A stretch of DNA of 64,000 nucleotides, taken from positions 109,303,498-109,367,497 of the forward strand of contig JAKSZU010000004.1 in assembly GCA_026018925.1 (NCBI GenBank), read 5' to 3'. Positions 20,692-31,545 of this stretch are shown piece after piece. A program made the translations under genes and the position numbers. Source of the DNA: Tupaia tana (taxonomy: Eukaryota > Chordata > Mammalia > Scandentia > Tupaiidae). How positions within the stretch are numbered: the first letter of the stretch is position 1; every line of letters begins with the position of its first letter. The notes beneath the pieces were generated by a model. The model was not told the origin of the DNA, did no database searches, and saw nothing but the letters and a program-made list of their open reading frames with translations.

Positions 20692-20790
20692 ATGGCCGGG
20701 GACAGCGAGCAAACCCTGCAGAACCACCAGCAGCCCAACGGCGGCGAGCCCTTCCTGATCGGCGTCAGCGGGGGCACGGCCAGCGGCAAG
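20692..20790 (+). CDS. UCK2: UCK2 exon 1 coding part (residues 1-33)
   Basis: Uridine-cytidine kinase 2 is a cytosolic pyrimidine-salvage enzyme that phosphorylates uridine and cytidine to UMP and CMP with ATP (or GTP); the human protein has 261 residues and acts as a tetramer. Exon 1 encodes 33 residues starting [18 protein letters not shown] and ending [10 protein letters not shown]. This matches human UCK2 as I know it and differs from UCK1 at the N-terminus. GGTASGK is the start of the Walker A (P-loop) motif, and Lys33 is its nucleotide-binding lysine. The start has a strong context (gcgagccATGG). Coding sequence ends AAG|gtacgg, a good splice donor, so the intron is phase 0 and cuts the P-loop before its next residue. 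No further exon is visible to the window end. It lies in a CpG island, fitting housekeeping-type expression. Confidence 0.96.
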
Positions 20791-21960
20791 GTACGGCGGG
20801 GCCGCGCTCGCCCCGGGCCCGCGGCGGCGGCGGCGCGTGTGGCCCGACCGCGGGCCGCGTCAGTTGCGGCAGCCACCGCGTGGCTCGCGCGCCTCCGCTC
20901 CCTGCCGCGCTCGGGCGCCGGGGACGCCGCGCGCGGGCTCGGGGCGCCGGGTGGGGGACGGGCGGACACTCGGGCCATCCGGGGTCCGGGTGCCCGGCCA
21001 CGATCGCGGGGCTGGCGCGCTCCCTCTTGCCTTTTCCTCCCGGCGGCGGCAACTCGTGGCCCGGGTCCTGTGGGGGAGGGGCGGGAAAGCGGATGCTTAT
21101 TGTTTTGCAAGTCCCGTGTTCCGAGAGGGGGCTTCAGCGGGGTCCCCCGCGGGCCCTATGCGTCCCCTCCCTCGGCCTGGCACAGACGAGCTCGCCCAGC
21201 GGCGCAGCCGGGTGCCGAGGGAGGAGCGAGCCGGGAAGCCGGGTTGGCAGGACTGCGCGGGTGGCGGGGACGCGCGAGGCGGCGTCCCGGGGACGGTGAG
21301 CCCCAGCTAGCGTGGCCGCGGGAGCCGGGGACTGCAGGGGGTTCCGGGTACAGCCCGAGAGCTAGGTAGATGCGGGCCGTCGGGTTTTGTGGCCGGAAGC
21401 AGCCAGCGTGGTCAGCTGCAGTGGGAAAGTTGTGTCGGCCCGAGCTCTCCGGCGTCCGGGCCGCACGCGTCTCGGACGGACCCAGAGGGGTCTCCGGCGC
21501 CGGCCTCCCCGGGAGCCCGGTTTCTTTGTTGCACCACGAAGGCCGGGAGAGACCAGGGAAGCGACTCCCCAGCTTCCCCCGGCTGGTGCTGCAGGTGGGG
21601 AAGGGTGGAGCCCTCCCAGATGGTGGTTCTCGGCGCCGCGCTCTGCCCGGACGACGTGGCTGCCTCTCCGCCCGCCGTTCCGCAGCCTCCGGCCCACGTG
21701 GAGTCCGGGCCCGGCCGGGGCGCTGCGGAGCGGGGCGCGGCCGCGCGGTGCCTCTCGGGCTGCGGGGAGCGGCGCAGGAAGGCGGTTGGCGCCCTGAGGA
21801 GGGAGCCACGCGGTTTTCGCTCCCGGCCGCCCGCCCCGTGGCCCCTCCTCCATTTTGGCTTCACGTTTTCCCCTGCAGGACTGGTCCGCCTGGGCGCACC
21901 GGGCGGGGACGCGGCGGCCGCGCGGGGAACTTCTTTATGGATGAAGTTCACTGCGTCCCT

Positions 21961-23096
21961 GGCTCAGGGCTAGGAAACCGCCTGGCTTCGGGCCCCGAAG
22001 TTGTCGTTAGTCTCCTTCCCCGTTTTCAATTTGGGATCGTCTTCATGTATTCTTTACTAGTATTTCTAGCAATTCAGAGCGAAACAGCGGTGCAGCCCGA
22101 GAGGAGGCTGTACCTGTGCGTTTCAGTGTTCGCGCTCCTGTTTCCATAGCGGGTTCCGGTCGCAGTGGAGTCCCCACCCCCTACTCATGGCTGTGCTCCT
22201 GGCACGATGCTCGGCATGGGTTACCGTGGGGGGGGGGGGGGGCAACTTTTCACCTGCGGTCCAGGGCTGGGGGGGGGTAGGCTTAAGCTTGCAGGTGAGT
22301 GGAGCCCTTAGAAACAATGACCTTGGTGATCGTCTGAATAATTTAGTCACCACGCAGGTGAAAACCGAGACCCTGCAAAGTGGGGAACCGCACTCTCCCC
22401 ACGGCTGTGAGCGCCTGGGCCTTTACCTGCTCTCGGTTGATAATTATTGTAACTTTTTAGTGTTGCTTAGGGCACGTGTGGAGTGGGCGATAGCGGCCTG
22501 CATTCTGCATTCTCGCTGTCCCGTTTCTTATCAAGGAGGAGTGGAAACTCACCAGAAAGGCAGTGTCTGTTTCTGTGCTGTTTTCAAACAGGGGTCTGAA
22601 CCCGGCTGGGTAGACCGCTGGTGGAAGGGATTGGGAGGCGGCAGAGGGCCCCAGACTGTCATGGAAAGGATGCCTTTAGAACTAGAAGGAGCCTCCAAGT
22701 CTCTGGCTTTGATGGAGAGCGCACCCCTTTGAGATGAGAAAACTGAGGCTTGAGTTAATAATGTATTCAGATCACATATTTGGCGTGGGAGCAAGGACAG
22801 GGTAGTACTCAGCCCTGCTGTCCCCTTAAGGGGAATTAACTAGGCCTCAGATGCACTGTCACCTTGAGAAGGGGCAGGGTTCTTGGCGACAGCCAGGGAG
22901 TGGAAGTTGGGTTTCAGAGGTGCTTAATCCAGAGGAAAAGGGAATGCCGTTGTGTCCCACCCTGGAGCCCAGCACTATCGATCTTCATTGTGTTCTCCCC
23001 CTCTCTCCTTTGAGAAAAACCAGTATCTCTGCAGGGGTAGCAGGCCTTTTCCAATTTGTCTCCATGTCGTGGCTGTCCAGAGTACACGTATTTAAC
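21961..23096. other. low-repeat first part of intron 1
   Basis: About 1.1 kb without recognisable SINEs. It holds a G15 run near 22229-22243 and weak MIR-like text near 22720 ('gagatgagaaaactgaggctt'). Possible intronic regulatory DNA, but no motif is defended. Confidence 0.5.
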
Positions 23097-23109
23097 CTCA
23101 GACTGAGTT

Positions 23110-23273
23110 TTTTTTTTCTTTTTTTTTTTTTGAGAGGTTTTTTGCTATAGCGCGCGTGCACTCGCCAGACAGACAGAGAGAGACATAGAGGCAGAAAGCG
23201 AGAAATCACCCCCCAGGAGGGATGGTCACGCCGCAACCCCTTCTCCTCCATTCTCCTCTCGGGTTCTTGGGCA

Positions 23274-23310
<37 letters not shown>

Positions 23311-23678
23311 CCGGCGTGAGTTTTAAGCCACCGGGTCCAGGACGCGAACCGCAGTCGACTACGTGGGAATCCAGCAACATAACCATTACGCTAACTGCTG
23401 GTTCCCAAAACTTAAACTCTTTTACTTATTTTTTTTTGGAGAGGTTTTTCGCTATAAGGGCACGTGCACTCCCCAGACAGAGAGAGACGGAGAGAAAGAA
23501 AGTGAGAAATCACCCCCCAGGGGGGATGGCCACGCCGCAAGCAATCCCTTCTCCATTCTTCTTTCGGGATCTCGGGCACACGCGCCCGGTGTGAGTTTAA
23601 GCCACCCTGTCCCCGTCGCGAACTGCGGTCGACTACGTGGGAGTCCAGCGACATAGCCATTACGCTAACTGCTGGTCC
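23110..23678 (-). mobile_element. composite unit: type A + spacer + type A under one TSD
   Basis: Two reverse type A copies (23678-about 23430 and 23407-23110) are separated by a roughly 20-bp non-SINE spacer. One TSD brackets both: 'ctcagactgagtt' (23097-23109) and 'ctcagacggagtt' (23679-23691). The left copy carries a (CA)n expansion at 23279-23308. Confidence 0.8.
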
Positions 23679-23718
23679 CTCAGACGGAGTTATTTTGGTC
23701 GGAGAAGGCCAGAATGCC

Positions 23719-23760
23719 GATTGCAGCCCTTGCAGCCCCGATTGCAGCCCTTGCAGCCCC
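23719..23760. repeat. 21-bp tandem duplication
   Basis: Two perfect copies of 'gattgcagcccttgcagcccc' in otherwise unique DNA. The rest of 23692-24104 has nothing recognised except a short mariner-like scrap ('gttgcaccaaaataaaccca') near 24080. Confidence 0.95.
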
Positions 23761-24104
23761 GTAGGTGAGAGTTTGCAGTTTGTTTTGTGAATGAGGCTGA
23801 AGTAGAACTTCAGAGTGAACTTTGTTACAGTGGTGTGGCAAGCTTGTTAAAAAGGTATCTTGAATTGTGGCGGGTTGAGAAAGTAGTTCCGACTTAAGTG
23901 AGGAGCGAGCAGCCAGTCTGGGTTTCCCAGCTCAAGGACAGGTCTAGAGAGAGCAAGGGACAGCCCTGGGAGGGGAGCAACAGTCCGGGCTGCTTTGCCT
24001 GTGTGCATGAGGGCCTTCAGAAGTTGGTGGGAAGTGTGTGACTATATAAGAAAAAACTGCATGAATTGCAAACTTTTGTTGCACCAAAATAAACCCATAG
24101 GCTT

Positions 24105-24388
24105 TTTTTAAAAAAAAAATTTAGGAGAGATTTTTGCTGTAGGGTCTGTGCACTTGCCAGGGAGGCAGAGAAACAAAATGAGAAATCACCCCCCCCCCCC
24201 CCCCCCCCCCCCCCAGGGGGGCAGGGTGGCCATGCTGCAATCCTTTGTCCTCCAATCTCCTCTCAGAATTTTGGGCATGCACACGCCCTTGCCTGGAGTG
24301 AGTTTTAAGCTGCTGGGTCCAGGACTCGAACTATAATTGACAACGTGGGAGTCCAGTGATGTAGCCATTATTCTATCTGCTGGTCCCT
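24105..24388 (-). mobile_element. SINE type A with poly-C expansion
   Basis: The usual 'atcaccccccagggg' box has grown to about 25 C (24189-24214). Head end 'atctgctggtccc'. Confidence 0.9.
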
Positions 24389-24527
24389 AAACTCACACTC
24401 TTAATTCCATTTTCCACCATGGTTTTGAAATTGTAAATTTCAAACACATGGCTTTTATGTCCCATTCTTAGTTTTGCTAGTCCCATTTTGTGACCCCTGA
24501 CTTGGCAGATTAAAATAGCCTTTGGGG

Positions 24528-24715
24528 GCCAGAGGGTGGTGTAGTGTAAGTTGCAATGCCCTGAGGATGGCCCACAGGGCGGGCTCTGGGTTCCGGGGTG
24601 CCTAAGGCAAGGAGTGGATTGCCGCGTCAGGGCCCTGCTGCAAAGTTGCCTTTCTGTCTGTCTCCCTGTCTTTCTCATTCGTGAAAGAAAGAAACTGAAG
24701 GAAAAATACCCGTGA
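24528..24715 (+). mobile_element. SINE type D
   Basis: 'gggggccagagggtggtgtag' head, 'ctgtctttctcattcgtgaaagaaagaaa' end. Confidence 0.6.
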
Positions 24716-24935
24716 GCCCAGCCAGTGGTGTGGTGGTTAAGGCAGCTGGATCCCACATGGCTGCGGTGTGGTTCGAGTCCTGGACCCAGGTGGCTTGAAA
24801 ATGCACACCAGGTGTGTGGGTGTGTATGCGTGTGTCCTAAATCATAAGAGTTGAATGGAGGAGAAGGGATTTCTTTCTCTTTCTCTGGTGAGCACACACA
24901 CCCTATAACAAAACTTTAAAAGAAAAAAAAAAACA
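24716..24935 (+). mobile_element. SINE type C
   Basis: 'gcccagccagtggtgtggtggttaaggcagctgg' to 'cacaccctataacaaaacttt' and an A tail. Confidence 0.9.
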
Positions 24936-25016
24936 GCCCCTACCTCTGGTCCTTCACACTGCCATCAGACTGGTCCTGCCCAGGGATAGCTCTGGTTGTC
25001 ATTCTCTCTTATTTTT

Positions 25017-25147
25017 CCAGAATAATTTTATTATTATTATTATTATTTAAATTCACCCAGAGAGAGACAGCCAGAGGGAGGCGGGGGAAATAAGCAAGCC
25101 ATCAGAGCCAGTGGTCCATGTGGGAGTCCAGCCGTCGGCTGGCCTCT
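25017..25147 (-). mobile_element. SINE type B, shortened
   Basis: (ATT)n tail, GA stretch, 'catgtgggagtccagccg...ggctggcc'. Confidence 0.7.
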
Positions 25148-25337
25148 GTCATTCTCTCTTTAGGACCACGCAGAGCAGGGTCAGATGCTTCAGCTTGTGC
25201 AAGTCCCCTGGGCCCTAAGTCTCCTGGGCTGTTACTTTTCCACAGAGCCTCGTGCCCACAGGCCTGCTTTAGTGAATTGCCTTCCCTCACTCAGGCTGCA
25301 CTCTAAATACTTCCTCCAGGGAGCTTTGTTATCTATT

Positions 25338-25490
25338 TAAAAAAAAATTATTTAATTTGGTAAGAGAGGGACAGAGCGAGAGAGCAAGAGAGAACAAAGA
25401 GAGAAAGCAAGCTGCCAGGTCCAGGACTCGAACCGTGGTTGGCCATGTGGGAGCCCAGCGCACTTAACCACCATGCCACCTGCTGGCCCC
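25338..25490 (-). mobile_element. SINE type B, TSD
   Basis: Near-consensus reverse copy with TSD 'gttatctatt' (25328-25337) and 'gttatctgtt' (25491-25500). Confidence 0.95.
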
Positions 25491-25835
25491 GTTATCTGTT
25501 CTCTTAATCAGAATGATTTTCTTCTCTTCTGCTTCCATAGACTCACTGCATCTTGCTTAGGACTGTGCTTAGTTGCTGACCCCCCCCCCCCCCCCCCATA
25601 TGTTCCATAAGGAAATGCTGTGTTGAGTCCTTGCCATGGAGGGGAAATGGGATTTAAGGAATTATGAGAGAAGATCTCTGTTTTTAGCATTTGACTGCTG
25701 ATAAGCTATTTAAACTGTTTTTCTCATCTAGCCAATTTATCATTAAAAGATTTGACTATCTCTTTCTCTTGAGGTTGGCCAGGCAGGGGTCTTCCCTGTT
25801 AGTGGGTGACAGTACAAGATGAGTTTAGAACTTCC
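25491..25835. other. unique intronic DNA with a C19 run
   Basis: Poly-C at about 25580-25598; nothing else recognised. Confidence 0.5.
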
Positions 25836-26242
25836 CTTTTTTTTTTTTTTCCTAAACTTTGCTTATAGGGTAGTGAGCTTACCAGAAAGAGAGAGAGCAC
25901 TTCCTGGGGAGGTGGCCACACGACAGTCCCTTCTCCATCTTCCCTTTGGAATTTTGGGGATGTACACATGTGCCCAGCATGGTTTTCTTTTTAAAGAATT
26001 ACTTTATTTAACTTTATTTACTCATTTATTTATTTTAATTTGTCCAGAGAGAGACAGAGAGAGGGAAAGCAAGAAAGCAAGTTGCTAGGTGCAGGACTCG
26101 AACCGTGGTCAGCCATGCGGGAGTTCAGCGCTCTTAACCACCATGCCACCTGCTGGCCCCAAGCCTAGCCTGTTTCTCAAGCCACTGAGTTGGCCATGTG
26201 CAGTCCAGCTGCCTGAACCACCATGCCACAGGCTGGCCTAGA
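25836..26242 (-). mobile_element. SINE type C, split by a type B
   Basis: Left part to about 25990 ('cccagcatggttttc'); right part 26163-26242 ('cagtccagctgcc...caggctggcc'). Confidence 0.8.
25991..26161 (-). mobile_element. SINE type B nested in type C
   Basis: 'aagaattactttatttaac' tail to 'cacctgctggcccc'. Confidence 0.9.
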
Positions 26243-26251
26243 AAAACTTAA

Positions 26252-26458
26252 AAAATCTTTCCTTCACAGGTATGAGAGATAGACAGGAACACACAGAAGC
26301 ACCCCAGCAGGGTTTCATGCGGGGACCCACCTGCACCTTCCCAGAATCCATGACCGTGGGCGCATGCCCAGTGTGTACAGGTTGAGGAGGGAACTGAACT
26401 TGTGATCTTCTGTATGGACCCAGCAGCACATCACTGCTGTGCCTCTGAGCCAGCCCAC
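26252..26458 (-). mobile_element. SINE type D
   Basis: 'gcaccccagcagggtttcatgc', 'gatcttctgtatggacccagcag', 'gccagccc' end. Confidence 0.75.
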
Positions 26459-27255
26459 GGAGAGCTTTCGATGGGGTAGAGGTGGGCCTGGGACCCAGCT
26501 TTCTCCTTTGCTTACACCCACACCGGCCTGAGCCCACCTCAGCTCCGACTGCTCCGTCGAGGTGTTTTTAGGGACGCTGGTCCATGAGTGAGCCGCGCTG
26601 GACAGAAGAGGAAGCTGCCATCCCCAGGTGTGGGCTGTCACCTCAGCTCAGCACTGCCGTGAGTCAGCACCTGCTTCTGGAGTGCTTCCGCCTGACGTGC
26701 TCTGGACCCGGGTCCCTGGAGCCCCTGTGCCATCCCCACCTGGCCAGGTCTTTCTCCTGCACCCTGCGCACCCGGTGCTCCCAGACCGTGCGACTGCTAT
26801 TTCTGAGCGGGCATTGTCTGTTTTCCGTCACCCTAAACTGCTGCCATGGCCGGAAGGCCCAGTGTCATCCGCCCTGCTGACCTCCCACTGCTCACCCCTG
26901 GCTCTGGCTGGCCCGGCCACACCTGCTGCCTGGAGGCCACCCCGTCCCCTGCCCGGGGTCACCTGAACCTCGGTCTGTGCTCATGGTGTCGTGCCTGGCC
27001 TGGTGCCTGGTAGGATGGAGACGGACCCACAGGTGCTGTGGCCGGCGGGCGGTTCCTCCCCCGCTGCCGCGTGGCGCCTTCACTCCTCCGGCGAGCATCC
27101 TTGAGGTGTGGCTTCTGCTGCCCACTGCCTGGCCCCCGACTACAGCCCACTGCCTGGCCACCCGGGCCTCCTGCCTGGCGTCCTTCGTTGACTTGGTTTC
27201 GTGAGGACCTGAGACAGAGACAGGTGGCCTGTGGGAATTCCACTGCACCCTGGGC
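26459..27255. other. about 800 bp GC-rich low-copy DNA
   Basis: It contains overlapping open frames on both strands up to about 118 codons, biased in composition (Pro/Arg/Ala/Gly). No family recognised and no splice-bounded exon evident. Confidence 0.45.
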
Positions 27256-27261
27256 TTTTTA

Positions 27262-27471
27262 AAAAAGATTTTTAAAAGAATTATTTCTTAATTTTATTTA
27301 TTATTATCATTATTATTATTTTTAAATTTGCTATAGGGCATGTGTACTCACCAGAAAGAGAGACAGAGAGAGAAAGAGGGAAAGTGAGAAAGCAAGCCGC
27401 TGGGTCTGGGACTCGAACTGCGGACTACGTGGGAGTCCAGCGACATCACCATTATTCCATCTGTTGGTCCC
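27262..27471 (-). mobile_element. SINE type B
   Basis: AT-rich tail, 'gctatagggcatgtgtactcaccag', 'catctgttggtccc' head end. Confidence 0.85.
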
Positions 27472-27477
27472 ATTGAT

Positions 27478-27603
27478 ACTCTTTATTTTTAAATTTGCTT
27501 TAGGACCCATGTGCTCACCAGAGAGAGACACAGAAAAAGTGAGGAAGCGAGCTGCCAGGTCCGAGAGTTGAACCACGCTCAGTCATGTGGGAGTCCAGCG
27601 CCT
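27478..27603 (-). mobile_element. SINE type B, 5' truncated
   Basis: Ends at 'gtgggagtccagcgcc' without the last head bases. Confidence 0.8.
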
Positions 27604-27611
27604 ATTTTTCA

Positions 27612-27860
27612 TGGGCCCAGCTGGTGGTGTAGAGGTTAAGGGGACTGGATCCCACATGACTGGCTAAGCAGTTCAAGTCCCGGACCCGGTGTCTTGAGAA
27701 ACATCCTGCATACATGTCCATGTGTGCCCCAGGTCATTAGAGTAGCATGGACGGGGTTGCTGCGGCCATCTCCCTGGGGATGCTTTCTCACGTTCTCTCT
27801 ATCCCTCTCTGTCTCTCCCCGGTAAGTACATGCACTCTGTAACAGAAACTTAAAAAATAA
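27612..27860 (+). mobile_element. SINE type C
   Basis: 'gggcccagctggtggtgtagaggttaaggggactgg' to 'actctgtaacagaaactt'. Confidence 0.85.
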
Positions 27861-27861
27861 A

Positions 27862-28042
27862 AAGGCTATTTTTTCTTTACAGAGAGAGAGCGACAGGAAC
27901 CCTCAGAAGGTCTTCACGCTACATTCTACCCCCCCCCCCCCCCCCAGCCAGTGCATGAGGCAGCCTCAGGACACGAACCTGGGACCTACTTAAGGGGGTC
28001 CAACATGGCAAAGTTGTCACCGCTGTGCCATGGGCTGGCCCA
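27862..28042 (-). mobile_element. SINE type D with poly-C
   Basis: 'aggctattttttctttacagagagag', C17 run, 'ctgtgccatgggctggccc' end. Confidence 0.7.
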
Positions 28043-28082
28043 GAACCCGGCAATGTTTCGCTAATGGTTTCTGGTGTGCCTT

Positions 28083-28193
28083 TAAAAAAAAAATTATTTA
28101 ATTTTATTTATTCATTAATTCATTTATTTTTATTTGACCAGACACACACACACACACACACAGAGAGAGAGAGATAGAGATAGAGATAGAGAT

Positions 28194-28230
<37 letters not shown>

Positions 28231-28327
28231 AAGTGAGAAAGCAAGCCACCAGGTCCAGGACTTGAACCATGGTCAGTCATGTGGGAGTGTCCAGCACCTT
28301 AACCACCACGCCACTTGCTGGTCCCCC
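28083..28327 (-). mobile_element. SINE type B with CA/GATA/GA expansions
   Basis: Microsatellites at 28141-28228 inside an otherwise standard reverse type B ending 'gccacttgctggtccc'. Confidence 0.9.
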
Positions 28328-28989
28328 TGTTGTGCCATTTTAACAGCTCAAGGTCTAAATCTCTCAGATGGCCCTCCGTCTTGTAAATCGGCAGTATGTG
28401 AGGGGTACTTCGTGTGTGTATGGGTGCATGTATGAGTATTTCCTTGCCAGTGAACCGTTTTTTTTCATTTTGTCGCTTTATCATTAAAGCATGGCTCATC
28501 TTTCCAGCACCAATGTACTTAAGTACATATGCATCGTATGTTGTCGCTGGGACAGGTGGAGCATCCCTAGCCTGAAAGTCCGAATTTTGAAGCGTGTTAC
28601 GTGCGGACGTGGTGCCCCAAGGGGAACGTGCCACACACTGTCCCGGTGTGCTGGGTCGCAGTCAAAACACTGCAGTGCAAACAGGTTGTGCAAGACTGCC
28701 TTCCGGCTACGTGGGTACGCGACCAGGGTCCTGTTCCCGAACACTCATTATGTGTGAACGAGTACCAGAAGCTGAAACAGTTCTGGGCCCAAGCATTGCA
28801 GAAAGACTCAACATGTATAATTATGAACTACAAACACCAGGAATTTTAAAAGTGGGGAAATAAGGTGAACATTTCAAAACATGATTTCCTTAATACATAC
28901 TTAGATGTATATGTTTCCTCAAGTGATATAAAACTTTTTGGTTCTTATTAAAATACTACTTGTGATTAAATAATGTTTTATTTGTAAGA
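28328..28989. other. low-copy DNA with a possible old DNA-transposon end
   Basis: 28555-28600 ('gagcatccctagcctgaaagtccgaattttga') resembles the terminal text of an old non-autonomous DNA transposon, class uncertain. No gene recognised. Confidence 0.4.
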
Positions 28990-29002
28990 AAATCTTGTTT
29001 AG

Positions 29003-29171
29003 GGGGACCAGCAGGTGACGTGGTGGTTAAGGTGCTGGATACTCTCCCACATGGCTGACCACGGTTCAAGTTCCAGACCTGGCGGCTTGCTTTCTCACTT
29101 TCTCTCTCACTCTCTCTGTCTCTGGTCAAATTAAAATAAATGAATAAATAAAATGAAATAATTCTTTAAAA
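29003..29171 (+). mobile_element. SINE type B, TSD
   Basis: Exact 13-bp TSD 'aaatcttgtttag' (28990-29002 and 29172-29184). Confidence 0.95.
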
Positions 29172-29184
29172 AAATCTTGTTTAG

Positions 29185-29471
29185 AACTTGGTAATTCTTA
29201 GACGACCTTGATGATATTTTGGTGGAATACAAGACTGAAGGTTTAATTCAAATTTCAGTCTTTTGAATCTTGGTTTAATGAGCGTTATATTTGGAAAAGT
29301 TACTCACTCAAAAGAGTCAGGTAGAAGAACTCATCTTCTGCAGTGCTTAATAATAAATCAAGACAGTCCCATCCCCCAGTTATGCAGTGGCCTTCGGTCA
29401 AAACCGGCTGGAAGATTTTCATTTTCTCCTTTTTCCATCTGTTGTTTTTGCAAACCAAGGTGCTACATTTC

Positions 29472-29517
<46 letters not shown>

Positions 29518-29715
29518 GCCAAACTGCATGGAGGACCTCCTTTGGAATATTTTAGCCTTGGTTATAATTGCTACAAGTGTTTATGAGTTTGTTTACAAGT
29601 ATTATATTATAGGCGCACCCATAGTATTTGGCAACAAGTTGTTTCAACGATGGAGACATTGTCAAATGATAGTGAGCACACAGGAGGGGTGGGAAAGCCG
29701 AAGAAGAGCTTTCTG
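29185..29715. other. unique intronic DNA with a 40-base T run
   Basis: T40 at 29474-29513 is far longer than the SINE tails here. The bases to its right read, in reverse, like a 3' UTR, so a truncated - strand retrocopy is possible. No TSD or known gene was found. Confidence 0.4.
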
Positions 29716-29905
29716 AGAAGGGAGGCGAGAACCCCCGTGGGCAGGGTCTCATTAAGACCTCACCCCCTCCACCAGCCCTCGGCTCATCAGGACCCTGGGG
29801 GTCTGCTTGTGCCAGGTGGGTTCTAAGGCTGAAGCGGGGATCTGAACCTTTGGCTACCAGCCTTGCAGGGTACTTGGGTTACCATTGCACTGTAGTAGCT
29901 GGACC
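29716..29905 (-). mobile_element. SINE type D, diverged
   Basis: 'gggtctcattaagacctcacccc', 'gggatctgaacctttggctacc', and 'ccattgcactgtagtagctgg' keep type D order. Confidence 0.55.
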
Positions 29906-29920
29906 TCAAATATTATTTAT

Positions 29921-30137
29921 CTATCTAGTTTTTGCCATAGGGCAAGTGCGCTTGCTGGAGAGACAGAGACGGAAAGTGAGAAATCCCTCCTGGGGCATGG
30001 CCACACCGCAGTTCCTTATCCATCCCCCCGTCAGGATTCTGCGGATACGCACACAAGCTACCAGATCCAGGACTCAAATGGGTTGGCTATGTGGGGAGTC
30101 CAGTGCCTTAACCACCGTGTCCCCTGCTGACCCCTCG
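29921..30137 (-). mobile_element. SINE type C
   Basis: 'tttttgccatagggcaagtgcgc' to 'ccaccgtgtcccctgctgacccc'. Confidence 0.8.
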
Positions 30138-30177
30138 AATACCTTTTAAACAGATGAGTTGGTAATGTTTTCTTCTG

Positions 30178-30366
30178 CTCTAAAGTTTATTGCTTTCATG
30201 AGGCAAAGAAAGACAGGCAGCCCTAACAGGCCACACTGCGATCCAGCCCCGGCCCCAGCCGGCCAGGATCGCTCAGTGGGCGCCTGGCCTGGGGGAGCCG
30301 TGGGCAGGGATGCTCGGGGTGTCGGGTCCCTGCTGTGCCACCGGGTCCCTGCTGTGCCACCGCCCG
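30178..30366 (-). mobile_element. SINE type D
   Basis: Reverse type D ending in a 19-bp tandem duplication (30323-30360, units 'cgggtccctgctgtgccac'). Confidence 0.6.
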
Positions 30367-30373
30367 GCCATCT

Positions 30374-30598
30374 TTGATAACATTTACACATTTTGCTGGA
30401 GGGTATGTGCGCTCGCGGGGCAGGGCGTGAGAGCACCCTGTGGGTGGCCACGGTACGGTCACTCGCCTATTTACGTTGGGCACCGCACACCTACACATGT
30501 GCCCTGCGTGTCCTTTAGACTGCCAGGATTGGGACTCAGACGGTGCATCAGCCACATGGGCCGCAGCCACCCTCACTGCCCTGGCTGGCACTCTGACT
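30374..30598 (-). mobile_element. SINE type C, diverged
   Basis: 'ttttgctggagggtatgtgcgctcgc' to 'cactgccctggctggc'. Confidence 0.7.
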
Positions 30599-31121
30599 GA
30601 TAATGTTTACTAACGTTTTAACTTTGTTTCAATCCTACATTAAGGACCAGCAAGTCAAACTTTTAAGTGAAATGTTTTCATATGAACAAATGACTGAAAA
30701 ATTCACATGAAAAGGAAAAGAATTCTTTGAAAGACAAAAAAAAAAGTGTAACAGTTGTCAGGTGTAGACTGAAAATCCGAACTGGCCTTCCTTTCAGTGC
30801 GCTGGGAGTGGGAGGCTGCCAGGAGGGCCTCAGAGAAAGCCGGTGTTCGGTCATGAAAGGACGTCAGCAGGCAGCGTTTACAGTACCCTGGAAATCATTA
30901 CGAACAGTGAGAGGCCCTCCAGCATGAAGCCAGTGGTGTGGATACATGTGGAGACAGCGGTTCGAATACGCTTCGAGTGGGAGAGGGGGATGTTTCCCCA
31001 AAACGAGCTTTGCTGACCGGCTCCTGAAAATGTGTTCCATAGTGCAGGCTCTGTCTCTCTGTCTCTCTATTTTTTTAAAGTTATTTGCACTTTTAAAGTT
31101 ATTTAAAAAATTATTTTCTAG
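30599..31121. other. AT-rich DNA with a SINE relic
   Basis: 30925-31075 looks like a worn forward type C ('agccagtggtgtgg', 'ctgtctctctgtctctc'). The rest is unassigned. Confidence 0.4.
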
Positions 31122-31277
31122 GTTCTTTTTTTTTGAGAGATTTTTGCTCCAGGCTACGTGCTGCTCACCTATGCACCTGTGCCCTGTGTCAGTTTTAAGC
31201 TCCCAGGTCTGGAACTTGAGCTGCAGTTGACCACGTGGGAGTCCAGTGCCTTAACCACTATGCAACCCGCTGGTCCT
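31122..31277 (-). mobile_element. SINE type A/C, internally deleted
   Basis: T tail and 'gagatttttgctccagg' join directly to 'cctgtgccctgtgtcagttttaag', skipping about 80 bp of body. Confidence 0.75.
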
Positions 31278-31289
31278 TAAGTTATTTAG

Positions 31290-31516
31290 TTCTTTAGAAG
31301 ATTATTGCTATAGGGCAGGCGCACTCGCAGAGACAGAAAGTGAGAGATCACCCCGCAGTGGGGATGGCCACGCTACAATCCCTTCTCCTTCAGTCTCCTC
31401 TTGGGATTTTGGGCATGCACACACACAGCGTGTTTTAAGCCAACGAGTCTGGGACTGGAACTCGCTTGACTACATGAGAGTCCAGCAATGTAACCATTAC
31501 ACCATCTGCTGGTCCC
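31290..31516 (-). mobile_element. SINE type A/C
   Basis: 'ttgctatagggcaggcgcac' to 'acaccatctgctggtccc'; flanks 'aagttattt' and 'aaggtattt' may be a TSD. Confidence 0.85.
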
Positions 31517-31545
31517 AAGGTATTTTTTTAACGTTATTTTCACTT

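Larger units (their letters stand above)
20280..21960. promoter_or_regulatory. UCK2: CpG island spanning the UCK2 promoter and exon 1
   Basis: The stretch is very GC-rich and keeps many CpG dinucleotides, in contrast to the AT-rich, SINE-filled flanks. It contains no SINE insertion, as expected for a constitutively used, unmethylated promoter. Most long open frames here on both strands are composition artefacts. Confidence 0.9.

Noticed and set aside
20055-21110. 351-codon - strand open frame across the UCK2 CpG island
   Set aside because: Composition artefact: Pro/Arg/Ala-rich text with no domain, antisense to a clear exon 1; other overlapping frames there are equally long.
23279-23308. CA repeat as an independent feature or regulatory Z-DNA
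   Set aside because: It is an expansion of the 'cacgcacacac' box inside a type A SINE; the same box is expanded in several other copies.
26892-27248. 118-codon - strand open frame in GC-rich intron
   Set aside because: Biased composition, overlapping frames on both strands, no motif, no neighbouring exon signals.
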